Positions 25,228 through 35,084 of a stretch of DNA of 64,000 nt are shown here, in pieces. A program made the position numbers and the translations under genes. The stretch spans positions 3,100,001 to 3,164,000 of the forward strand of contig NC_021499.1 in assembly GCF_000412695.1 (NCBI RefSeq), in the 5' to 3' direction. The notes beneath the pieces are model-generated. The model did no database searches, was not told the origin of the DNA, and was given only the letters and a program-made list of their open reading frames with translations. Source of the stretch: Pseudomonas resinovorans NBRC 106553 (GTDB lineage Bacteria > Pseudomonadota > Gammaproteobacteria > Pseudomonadales > Pseudomonadaceae). Numbering within the stretch: the first letter of the stretch is position 1; every line of letters begins with the position of its first letter.

Positions 25228-27435
25228 TCAGGTACGGGAACGTGGCATGCCCAGGCCCTGTTCGGCGATCAGGCTACGGTGGATCTCGCTGGTGCCACCG
25301 TAGATTGTCATGCCGATGGACTGTCGATATCCCAGTTCGACCAGACCCACGCCATGGTCGTCACACAGTAGGGAGCGGGGCGCGCACAGCTCCATCAGTT
25401 CTACTGCATCCCGTTGGTACTGCTCGGTAGAAAACAGCTTGGACATTGGGCCATAGGCCGCCCGGTTCGGGGCTTGGGCCTGTACCGACCAACTGGCCCG
25501 ATAGCAGAGATCGCGGGCGATGGTGGTATGCACTGCGACCTTGGCCAGGCGGCGGCGCACATCCTGCTCGCCCAGGCGGCCCTGCTCGCGAGCCCAGCTC
25601 ACGGCATGGCGGTACATATTCCAGAAGCTGATGCGGTACTGGTCGCCGCTGTGCTCCAGCTCCAGGGTCGCGGCCATCACCGAGGTTCCAGCGTTGATCT
25701 CGCCGACTCGGTAACAGTCAGGTACGCGCACGCCGCTCAGGTAAGTGATGTTGGTGCGCTCGTCCTGCACGGTGTACACCGGGTGTACCTCGATGCCCGG
25801 CAGGTCCATCGGCACCAGGAACAAGGTCAGGCCTGCGTGTTTCGGTGCGTCCGGATCGGTGCGTGCAAGCAGGAAACAGTAATCGGCCAGATTCGCCGCG
25901 GTGGTGAAAATCTTCTGTCCCTCGATCAGCCAGTCGCCCTCGACGGTCCGGGTAGCGCGGGTCCTGGCTGCGAAAACATCGGACCCACAAGTGGGTTCGC
26001 TGAAGCCCAGGCAGGCCAGGGCCTCGCCGCGGGCGAAGCGGGGCAGTGCCTCCTGCTTGGCCTCCTCGCTGGCGAAGCGCATGACGATTTGCGCCACCTG
26101 GTTGGTGATGGGGCCGGTGATGCGTTGCCAATTGAACGACTCGAAGACTTCCTGCAGGGCATGCATGTCGAAGGCCGATTTGTTCCTGCCGCCCCATTGT
26201 TCCGGCCAGTGCGGGAAGAGGAGGCCGGCGTTTGCCAGTTGGCGGTTGAAGCCCGCGTGGTAGCCGTCCACTGAATGATGGGCGTGCGCCTTGAGTTCGT
26301 CGGTCAGGTTGGCCTCGAAGAAGGCGCGTACTTCTTCGGCAAAACGGGCAGCCGCTTCGCCATAGCCGAATTCGAGGGTCACCTCGCCGGCTTCGGGCAG
26401 AGGCGTGTCGGACTCCGGATTCCAGAGACGGTCGGCTATGGCGTCCAGCTGCTGTGCCGGATCGCCGGCCAACAGGGACCAAGCGCGAGCGCGGCGATAG
26501 TAAAGTTGAATGTCGTACTCCAGCGACACGCCGTAGCCACCGAAGCTATGCAGGGCTCGGGCCACGGCACGGTTTGCGGACTGTCCGGACCACCACCAGG
26601 CCATGGGCACCAGGGCGGCGGCATCCGGCTCGTTGCGGGCGATGGCGGATACGGCATGCCAGAGCAGCAGTTGGGCACCTTCGATTTCGGTCAGGGCGTC
26701 AGCCAGGGGATGAGCTATACCCTGAAAGCTGCCAATGAGTTTGCCGAACTGCGTGCGCTCACAGGAATAGTCAGCCGCCAGTTGGATGGCTTGCCGCGCC
26801 AGCCCGGCAAGCATGGCTCCCTTGAGCAGCTTCCATTCTTCCACCGCTGCGAGAAAGGCACGGCCCGCACCGTCGCTGGAGGCCAGGTGCTGGCGCTCCA
26901 GGCTGGCCAGTTGGTCGATGTCCAGCACGGTACAGCTGTCGCTACCCAGATTGGCCTGTAGCTGCAGCAGTGCTTCTCCGCGCAATGCGAATATCCGTTT
27001 TCCTTCCATGGCCAGCACTGCCTCCGCGGCGCGTGCACCCGGAACTACCAGGGGCGCAGCTGCGTCCAGGGGCTGTGGTAGCAAGCTGACCACTGCTCCC
27101 TCGGCGATCCGAGATAGCAACGCGGCGGCCTCGGGGCTGTCCAGTCGAGCCAGCAGACGCGCCGCCGGAAGACTTTCGGCCAAGGGCACTGAGGCCAGGT
27201 GGCGGCCCGCTTCCTCGGCCACCAGCAGGGCGTCGAGCACGCCCATGTCGCTACCGCCGGCTTCGACCGGGACGCGCATCATGGGGATGCCAAGCTCTAC
27301 CAACTGCTCCCACAGGTGCGGGTCGAAGCCGTCGGCTTCGACTTCGCGCACACGAGTCGGGGAGGATTCGCTAGCGAACAGCCGAGCGACAGTGTCTCGC
27401 AGCAGCAGTTGTTCTTCGGTAAACGACAAATTCAT
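25228..27435 (-). CDS. Fused two-domain acyl-CoA dehydrogenase (beta-alpha)
   Basis: A 735-aa protein made of two acyl-CoA dehydrogenase units in one chain. Residues 1 to about 340 resemble the shorter beta-type subunit (SFTEEQLLLRDTVARLF ... FGGYGVSLEYDIQLYYRRA). Residues from about 355 form a full alpha-type unit with GFSEPTCGSDV, GQKIFTTAA, a candidate base Glu in LELEHSGD and IYGGTSEIHRSLIAE. The layout resembles mycobacterial FadE34-like single-chain versions of steroid-type alpha2beta2 enzymes. It is last in the six-gene minus-strand operon. The ATG follows GAGG. Confidence 0.9.
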   Translation of the reverse strand: MNLSFTEEQLLLRDTVARLFASESSPTRVREVEADGFDPHLWEQLVELGIPMMRVPVEAGGSDMGVLDALLVAEEAGRHLASVPLAESLPAARLLARLDSPEAAALLSRIAEGAVVSLLPQPLDAAAPLVVPGARAAEAVLAMEGKRIFALRGEALLQLQANLGSDSCTVLDIDQLASLERQHLASSDGAGRAFLAAVEEWKLLKGAMLAGLARQAIQLAADYSCERTQFGKLIGSFQGIAHPLADALTEIEGAQLLLWHAVSAIARNEPDAAALVPMAWWWSGQSANRAVARALHSFGGYGVSLEYDIQLYYRRARAWSLLAGDPAQQLDAIADRLWNPESDTPLPEAGEVTLEFGYGEAAARFAEEVRAFFEANLTDELKAHAHHSVDGYHAGFNRQLANAGLLFPHWPEQWGGRNKSAFDMHALQEVFESFNWQRITGPITNQVAQIVMRFASEEAKQEALPRFARGEALACLGFSEPTCGSDVFAARTRATRTVEGDWLIEGQKIFTTAANLADYCFLLARTDPDAPKHAGLTLFLVPMDLPGIEVHPVYTVQDERTNITYLSGVRVPDCYRVGEINAGTSVMAATLELEHSGDQYRISFWNMYRHAVSWAREQGRLGEQDVRRRLAKVAVHTTIARDLCYRASWSVQAQAPNRAAYGPMSKLFSTEQYQRDAVELMELCAPRSLLCDDHGVGLVELGYRQSIGMTIYGGTSEIHRSLIAEQGLGMPRSRT

Positions 27436-27463
27436 GGCAAGACCTCAATGCTGGTGGGGGTCA

Positions 27464-28480
27464 CTACTCGTCCTCCATCACCTTCAGCGGTCCGATTGGG
27501 TAGCCTTCGGCCTCGTAGAACTGCTTGCACCATTTACGCAGGGCGCGGTAGCCCTCGACGTCCCGTCTGGCAAAGATCGGCTGCTGGCGGAATCGCTGAT
27601 GACGCCACATACGTGCGTCCTCCTCGAACAGTTCCTCGGTCTGTCGAGCCATCTTGCGCACGTGCTCGGGCATCACTTCAGGTGATATGGGGTCCCGCGG
27701 GAAGAAGTAGCTGACGCGCAGATCCGAGATTTCGTCGTCCACCGGCGTGCAGGAAAGCACCAGTCGGCGGCCCAGAGCTCCGTGTTCGAAGATGGTGAAG
27801 GACAGGCCCACACCAGCATTGCGCGCGTGCAGGCGCAGGGCGATTTCCTTGGTGTGTTTGTTGAGGAAGCCCATCTGCGACTTCCACACTGTGGTACTGG
27901 TGTCGAATTCCAGCAGCACAGGATCTTCCGGGGCATGGTGCGTGTAGCGGAAATGCGCGGTATCCGCTGCGTTCTCGGTCATCAGTTGCGGATGGATGCG
28001 CTCATCGGGCTTGAAGACGATGGCATCGGGATAGCAGGGATAGAAGTCCTGGGGATCTGCCGGGAGATCCGGGTGCGCAAAGATATCCGGCAGTTCCCAG
28101 CCTTCACGGGGTTTGCCGCCCAGGTCCGATGGGTCGTGCCAGAGGAAGAGGATGCCGTGGCGTTCCACTGCATGCCATTTGCGCATCTTCTTGGGAATCC
28201 TGCGCTCCTCGCCCGGAATCAGGGTGTTCTGCCCCTCGGCTCCCCACTCCCAGCCGTGATAGGGACAGGCGATGCAGTCCCCCTTCACCTTTCCGCCATA
28301 GCCCAGGTGGGCGCCCATATGCGGGCAGTGGGCGTCGAGCACGGTCAATACGCCGGCGTCGCTGCGAAAGGCCACCAGGTCATGCCCGAAGTACTTCATC
28401 GGTTTGACGCCGCCCGGTGGAATTTCCGCGCTCCAGCCGATCTGGAACCAGCCGGTGGGTTTCATGGACAGATTGAGCAT
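27464..28480 (-). CDS. KshA-like Rieske non-heme iron monooxygenase
   Basis: A 338-aa oxygenase component. The Rieske ligands are Cys52, His54, Cys72 and His75 (CPH ... CPYH). The mononuclear iron motif has Asn170, Asp173, His176 and His181 (NAADTAHFRYTH), the KshA pattern. 3-Ketosteroid 9alpha-hydroxylase and related terpenoid or bile-acid oxygenases share this layout, so a polycyclic or alicyclic substrate is plausible. No KshB-like reductase is seen in the window. The start at 28480 is taken; a second Met at residue 6 is possible. It lies between a ligase and a fused ACAD gene. Confidence 0.92.
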   Translation of the reverse strand: MLNLSMKPTGWFQIGWSAEIPPGGVKPMKYFGHDLVAFRSDAGVLTVLDAHCPHMGAHLGYGGKVKGDCIACPYHGWEWGAEGQNTLIPGEERRIPKKMRKWHAVERHGILFLWHDPSDLGGKPREGWELPDIFAHPDLPADPQDFYPCYPDAIVFKPDERIHPQLMTENAADTAHFRYTHHAPEDPVLLEFDTSTTVWKSQMGFLNKHTKEIALRLHARNAGVGLSFTIFEHGALGRRLVLSCTPVDDEISDLRVSYFFPRDPISPEVMPEHVRKMARQTEELFEEDARMWRHQRFRQQPIFARRDVEGYRALRKWCKQFYEAEGYPIGPLKVMEDE

Positions 28481-28494
28481 CTTCTCAGTGCCTC

Positions 28495-28502
28495 TTGTTG
28501 TT
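28495..28502 (-). promoter_or_regulatory. Crc/Hfq-type CA motif, Rieske oxygenase leader
   Basis: The minus strand reads AATAACAACAAGAGGC before the Rieske start, an arrangement almost identical to the SDR leader at 11363. Confidence 0.55.
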
Positions 28503-28520
28503 ATTACCTGTGCCAGGCCC

Positions 28521-30066
<1,546 letters not shown>

Positions 30067-30074
<8 letters not shown>

Positions 30075-31233
30075 TGAGGGCACTCCGCAGGGGACGACCA
30101 TCAGCCGGTCTCAGGTCGGCATTGGAGCGGTCGAGGTGGAATTCGCTGTCACCGAAACGCTTGTCGTAGACCACCGCGGCCTTGTAGTGGTGGCCGACGG
30201 CGTATTCATCGGTAGTGCCTATGCCGCCGTGGAGCTGGATACCCTGACCGCTGACGAAGTATTGGGCGCGGGTCACAATCACCTTGGCGCCAGAAATGGC
30301 CAGACGGCGTTGCAGGGAATCGCCGGACTCAACGGCCCGAACAGCGCTGAACAGCATCGAGCGAGCCTGGTCGGTCTCGATGAACATCTCCGCCATGCGG
30401 TGCTGCAGGGCCTGGAACTGCGCCAGAGGTTGCCCGTATTGCACGCGGGTCTTGAGGTAGTCGGCGGTCATGGCCATGACCTGTTCCATGGAGCCCAGGC
30501 AAGCAGCGCTGGTGGCAAGCACTGCGTGGTCGAGGGCTTCCTCCAGGGCTTCCTGGGCAGCCTCGCCACGGATGAGCAGGGCGCTTTCCGGAATCACAAC
30601 ATGGTCCAGTGTGATATCAGCCGCGCGGGTGCCATCGATCAGCTCGTAGCTGTCCACGGCCGCTCCCACCGGATGACGCTCCAGCAGGAACAAAGCAAAG
30701 TCACCGGTGCCTTCAATTTCGGCGCTAACTACCCAATAGTCGGCACTGGCGCCATGGAACACCCGGTGCTTGCCCCCGGATAGGTTCCAGCCGTTGGACA
30801 CAGGACGCGCCTTGGTAGTCAGCTCGAAATCATACTCGTGACGCATCTGTTGCTCCTGGTGCGCCAGAGCTAGTACCACATCGCCGGCAGCGACCTGAGC
30901 GAGCAGGCGTTCGCGCAATTCGAGGTTGTCACAGGCGCGCAGCACTCGGGCACAGAGCACGGCGCTGTCCACCAGAGGTTCGGCCACCAGGCCGCTGCCA
31001 AGCTGTTCCATCAGCAGGACCAGGTCATGGCTGCTGCCGCCCAGGCCGCCGAACTCCTCGGGAATGTCCAGGGCCAGCCAGCCCATTTCGGCAAAGGCGT
31101 TCCAGTGCTGGCGAGAGAAACCTTCGGGGTTCTTGAACAGATGCCTGCGTTCCTCGAAGGAGTAGCGTTCGCGGATATAGCGCTCGGCGCTGTCGGAGAG
31201 CAGTCTCTGCTCATCGGTGAAGTCGAAGTTCAT
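30067..31233 (-). CDS. Acyl-CoA dehydrogenase, beta-type subunit
   Basis: A 388-aa acyl-CoA dehydrogenase fold protein, the shorter FadE27-like kind. It starts MNFDFTDEQRLLSDSAERY and ends near HGGIGTTDEYAVGHHYK without the C-terminal YGGTxEIQ segment of the alpha type. The canonical GFSEPxxGSD substrate loop is missing (ALAHQEQQMRHEY instead). It probably forms a heterotetramer with the alpha-type protein encoded 2 bases upstream (TGACCATG junction). A frame extending to 31548 overlaps that gene and is rejected. Confidence 0.9.
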
Positions 31234-31235
31234 GG

Positions 31236-32438
31236 TCAGAATCCGAACGCCAGCTTGGCGATAATGTTTTTCTGGACTTCCATAGCACCGCCATAGATGG
31301 TGCAGGCCCGTAGGTACATGAGGTCGGTGGTTACCCCCGGGGTATAGGCCGGCCATAGCGGGTTGCCGGTGGGCTCCGCATAGGCTTCGTCGCGGCGGTA
31401 CTGGCGCAGGCTGCGCTGACCCAGGGCCTCCACCATCATCTCGGTAAGTTTCTGTTGCAGGCTGGAGCCGCGTACCTTGAGCACCGAGGCGCAAGCGGCG
31501 ATGGGGTGACGGCTGGGGGCTTCGTGCATCACCCGCAACACTGACCACTCCAGTGCTTCCACCTCCAGTCGCAGGGTGCCGAAGCGACGGGCGAAGTTCG
31601 AATCTTCCAGCAGTGGCCGGCCGTCCTTGAGTTCCTGGCTGGCAATGGTGCGAATGCGTTCCAGGTCGCCCCGGGCCTTGTAGAGATCTGCACTGGAGGT
31701 ACGCTCGTTGGAAAGCAGGAACTTGGCCTGAGTCCAGGCGCTGCCCGGCTGGCCGATCAGGTTCTCGCGCGGCACCCGGACATTGTCGAGGAATACCTCG
31801 CAGGTGGAGCCCTCGCCGTTGATCATGGGTATTTGCCGCACGGTCACACCCGGCGTGCGCATGTCGATGATGATCATCGAGATGCCTTTCTGCGGACGGT
31901 CGCTATTTTCGGTGCGGACCAGGAAGAAGCCTTGTTCGCAGTACTGGCCCTCGGTGGTCCAGAGCTTCTGTCCATTGATGATGTAGTGGTCGCCGTCCAG
32001 AATCGCGCTGGTCTTCAAGGACGCCAGGTCAGACCCGGCGCCGGGCTCGGAGAAGCCCTGAGCCCACATTTCCTCCCCCTTCAGTATCGCAGGCAGATAG
32101 CGGGCCTTCTGCTCAGGGGAGCCGAAGGTGTAGAGCACCGGGCCGAGCAGGCGCAGACCTTGCCAGCGCAGCTCGGGAGCACCCGCCAGCCAGGATTCGT
32201 ATTCGAAGATGTGAGTCCGCAGGTGCGACCAGCCAGTGCCACCGTACTCCTCCGGCCAGTGGGGCGCGGCCCAGCCCTTGTCGTGCAGGATCCGGTTCCA
32301 CCAGCGGCGGTCGTCCTCATTCGGCGGATGCATACCGGTGCGGCTGCGACGGATCACGTCGCCGGGCAGGTTGGCCTTGAGGAAGTCGCGGACTTCGTCA
32401 CGGAAGGCTTCGTCTTCCGGGGTGAGATTAAGTTGCAT
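31236..32438 (-). CDS. Acyl-CoA dehydrogenase, alpha-type subunit
   Basis: A 400-aa acyl-CoA dehydrogenase. It has GFSEPGAGSDLASL, GQKLWTTEGQ, a candidate catalytic base Glu245 in LLSNERTSS, and IYGGAMEVQKNIIAK at the C-terminus. The Glu of the medium-chain type (YEGT) is Gly here, so the base is probably the internal Glu, as in the steroid-type FadE26/ChsE group. It pairs with the adjacent beta-type gene. It is the second gene of the operator F operon. Confidence 0.92.
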   Translation of the reverse strand: MQLNLTPEDEAFRDEVRDFLKANLPGDVIRRSRTGMHPPNEDDRRWWNRILHDKGWAAPHWPEEYGGTGWSHLRTHIFEYESWLAGAPELRWQGLRLLGPVLYTFGSPEQKARYLPAILKGEEMWAQGFSEPGAGSDLASLKTSAILDGDHYIINGQKLWTTEGQYCEQGFFLVRTENSDRPQKGISMIIIDMRTPGVTVRQIPMINGEGSTCEVFLDNVRVPRENLIGQPGSAWTQAKFLLSNERTSSADLYKARGDLERIRTIASQELKDGRPLLEDSNFARRFGTLRLEVEALEWSVLRVMHEAPSRHPIAACASVLKVRGSSLQQKLTEMMVEALGQRSLRQYRRDEAYAEPTGNPLWPAYTPGVTTDLMYLRACTIYGGAMEVQKNIIAKLAFGF

Positions 32439-32471
32439 GGCTGTTTCCTTCGACAGGTTTCCCGTTCTTGA

Positions 32472-34484
32472 TCAGCAGGCCAGTGGGCGCAGTGGAGCCG
32501 CACTGGAGCAGAGGCTATGAACCGCGCGGTAAGCATCGTGCACGGCGTCACCGATGCGTCCGCCGCGGCGTGCGTCGCCGATTACGGTTACCGGCAGGTT
32601 GGCTTCCAGCAGACTGCGCAGCAGACTTTCGTCCGGGCGGCGGCCCTGGGCGATGAGCACGGCGCTGGTTTGCAGCTCACTGCTACCGCCGTCCTGGTGA
32701 CGCAGCAGCACGCGGCCGTCGTGGTCGATACGCTCGATGCTGGCGTTGTCCTGTATGTGGATACGCGGGTTTTCCAGTAAACGGCGCTTGAGTACGCCCC
32801 GGTAGATCATTTCCGCGGAGCGAGCCAGTTGCTCGACCGGGGAACGGCTTACCAGTACGACTTCATGGCCTTGCTCGCTGAGCAGTTCGGCGGTTTCACA
32901 GCCAGTCTCGCCACCGCCGTAAACCAGCACCGGCCATTCACCGATCTCGACCGGTAGGCGCGGACTGTCACCCATCAACAGGTCGTAGGCGTCGCGCACG
33001 GCCGGGCCATCCACCCCTGCTATTGGCATGCGAATGGGCTGGCCACCGGTGGCGAGCATGACAATGGCCGGAGCTTCGCCCTGGATGAGACCGGCCAGGT
33101 CTACCCGGCTGTCCAGGTGTACCTCTACCGCACTTTTTTCGAGCTGGCGGTGCAAGTAGTCCAGGTACCAGGTGAGCTTGTCCTTGAAGGGTGGGGCGGC
33201 CGACGCAATCAGGCCGCCGCCCAGTATCGAACGGGATTCGTGCAGCTCGGTGGTAAAGCCGGCCTGCTGCAGCATCAGCGCCGCGGCCATGCCGCCGGGG
33301 CCGCCGCCGATCACTACGGCACGCTGTCCCCGCCGGCTCCCGGCGTCCGGGAGGCTGTCCAGCTCATGGCCGGTGCGTGGGTTTTCGGCGCAACCGATGG
33401 CGCCATCGGCAGCCGAGCTGACGGCGACGCAGTAGTTGCAGGAGGTGCAGGGGCGGATGCAGTCCCGTTCGCCGCGGCGGGCCTTGTTCGCCCACTCCGG
33501 GTCGGCCAGCAACGGCCGGCCGAGGGCGATCATGTCAGCGTCGCCGTCGCGAATGGCGCGCTCGGCGGTTTCCGGCCAACGGATCTGGCCGACGCTGATC
33601 ACCGGTATGCCAGTGACGGCACGAATACGCCGGGAGTAGGGCAGGCGCCAGCCCTCGGGGGTGGACATGGGTTCCACCACCTTGTCGAAGCTGGTCCAGC
33701 CTAGCCCGATGGAAACGTGCAAGGCATCCACCCCGGCCGCTTCCAGTTTGGGGGCGATGCGCTCCATGTCCTCGATGGAAAGGCCCTCTGGGGTGAACTC
33801 GTCGGCGGATAGGCGGAATATCAGCGGCCGGTCACCGATGCTCTGGCGCACCCTCTGGATCACCCGCCTCGGGAAGTTGAGTCGGCGTTCCTCGTCCCCG
33901 CCCCAGCGGTCCGTACGTTGGTTGGAGTAGGGCGAAAGGAAGGACGTGAGCAGGTATCCATGGGCGCCATGCAGCTCAACGGCCTGGTATCCCGCCTGCA
34001 CGCCAAGTTCGGCCGCACGGCCGAAGGCCTCGATCAGACGCTCGATCTCGGCATCGTCCATGGCGCGCGCCATCAGTCGACCGGAGCGCGTAGCGACATC
34101 ACTGGGCGCAATGGGCATGCCATCGCTCAGCAGGTCGCGTTTGGCGCCACGACCGCCGTGCTGCAGCTGCAGGCAGGCAACGGCGCCGGCCGAGGTTATG
34201 GCTTCCACGAGGCGCTGGTGTCCGGCTACCTGAGCAGGGGATTCCAAGGTTAGTTGGCGATGCTCGGAACGCCCGGTCGCACCTTCCACGCAGCAGAATT
34301 CGACGATGATCATTCCCGTGCCACCGGCCGCACGCTCGCGGTAGAAGGCGATCTGCTCGGGGGTTACGAAACCCTCGTGGCTGCCCAGGTTGGTGGACAT
34401 GGGAGCCATCACGGTGCGGTTGGGAATTCGCAGGTTGCGCAGGACCAGGTCCTGGAACAGGTTGGGGTAGGGAGCGTCGGGCAT
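32472..34484 (-). CDS. NADH:flavin ene-reductase (2,4-dienoyl-CoA reductase / BaiCD-like)
   Basis: A 670-aa multidomain protein. It has an FMN TIM barrel (residues 1 to about 340, with ELHGAHGYLLTSFLSPYSN), a 4Fe-4S segment with Cys346, Cys349, Cys352 and Cys365, then FAD (GGGPGG, 393-398) and NAD(P) (YGGGETGCETAELL) domains. This is the layout of 2,4-dienoyl-CoA reductase and of the bile-acid enzymes BaiCD/BaiH. It would reduce a conjugated C=C in an enoyl-CoA or cyclic enone. It is the first gene of a six-gene operon controlled from the region holding operator F. Confidence 0.92.
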   Translation of the reverse strand: MPDAPYPNLFQDLVLRNLRIPNRTVMAPMSTNLGSHEGFVTPEQIAFYRERAAGGTGMIIVEFCCVEGATGRSEHRQLTLESPAQVAGHQRLVEAITSAGAVACLQLQHGGRGAKRDLLSDGMPIAPSDVATRSGRLMARAMDDAEIERLIEAFGRAAELGVQAGYQAVELHGAHGYLLTSFLSPYSNQRTDRWGGDEERRLNFPRRVIQRVRQSIGDRPLIFRLSADEFTPEGLSIEDMERIAPKLEAAGVDALHVSIGLGWTSFDKVVEPMSTPEGWRLPYSRRIRAVTGIPVISVGQIRWPETAERAIRDGDADMIALGRPLLADPEWANKARRGERDCIRPCTSCNYCVAVSSAADGAIGCAENPRTGHELDSLPDAGSRRGQRAVVIGGGPGGMAAALMLQQAGFTTELHESRSILGGGLIASAAPPFKDKLTWYLDYLHRQLEKSAVEVHLDSRVDLAGLIQGEAPAIVMLATGGQPIRMPIAGVDGPAVRDAYDLLMGDSPRLPVEIGEWPVLVYGGGETGCETAELLSEQGHEVVLVSRSPVEQLARSAEMIYRGVLKRRLLENPRIHIQDNASIERIDHDGRVLLRHQDGGSSELQTSAVLIAQGRRPDESLLRSLLEANLPVTVIGDARRGGRIGDAVHDAYRAVHSLCSSAAPLRPLAC

Positions 34485-34572
34485 TGTTGCCTCCTTGTTG
34501 AGCCGCTCGTGGCCTTCGGCCCTGGGACAGATCTGGCCTGCCGTCGTCGGGGCGCATCTTTTGAAAATGTAG

Positions 34573-34591
34573 AGCTGACGATATATCAGTT
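34573..34591. promoter_or_regulatory. Palindromic operator F
   Basis: AGCTGAC-GATAT-ATCAGTT lies 89 bases before the ene-reductase start, at the head of the six-gene minus-strand operon. Confidence 0.6.
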
Positions 34592-34935
34592 ATAGCGGTT
34601 ACGCTAGGGGATACGCATGGGAATCAGGAGGCTGGGCGAAGTTGCTTGGATGACGGCACGGCTGGCGTTGCGCCTGATTGGTGGTGCGGAGTATGGGCGG
34701 GTTGGCGGACGCCGCTCGTCGCCCGAGAGGCGGCTCCAGGTTTGTCCCGGTAACTCAATCAGGACGCTCTAGCACGCCACCTGTGTGGCTGTTACGTATT
34801 TGCGCCGACAATTTTTTTTGCACTCTGGCGGGTAGGACTATTGCGCTGTCGGCACGGCATCGGGAAGGTTAAGTTACTGATTGGAAACGGAAACCGTTGG
34901 GGTGGCCATTTTTTCTGGGCATAGGGGTTGCGCAA

Positions 34936-34954
34936 AGCTGACTGTGTGTTAGCT
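34936..34954. promoter_or_regulatory. Palindromic operator G
   Basis: AGCTGAC-TGTGT-GTTAGCT lies upstream of the DUF1302 gene and has one mismatch between its arms. Confidence 0.6.
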
Positions 34955-35084
34955 TATGGCCCAGGAGTTCCGGTCGATAGGGCTTTCATCGTGGACCGGT
35001 CGACTCCTCTCCTTGCCGATGTTCCGACCGCCTCGGCGTGCGGGACCGACAATAAAAACCGATCTGAATCGGAGAAGCAGCCAA

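Larger units (their letters stand above)
34485..35084. other. Long divergent intergenic region with two operators
   Basis: 600 bases without a convincing gene separate the ene-reductase operon from the envelope cassette. It holds operators F and G and a small AACGG-AAA-CCGTT inverted repeat (34886-34898). The AT-rich stretch near 34805-34815 may be part of a promoter. The middle part (34600-34880) shows no recognisable coding or RNA signal. Confidence 0.6.

Noticed and set aside
34886..34898. AACGG-AAA-CCGTT as a PsrA- or fatty-acid-type operator
   Set aside because: It does not match the GAAAC-N4-GTTTC pattern and occurs once.
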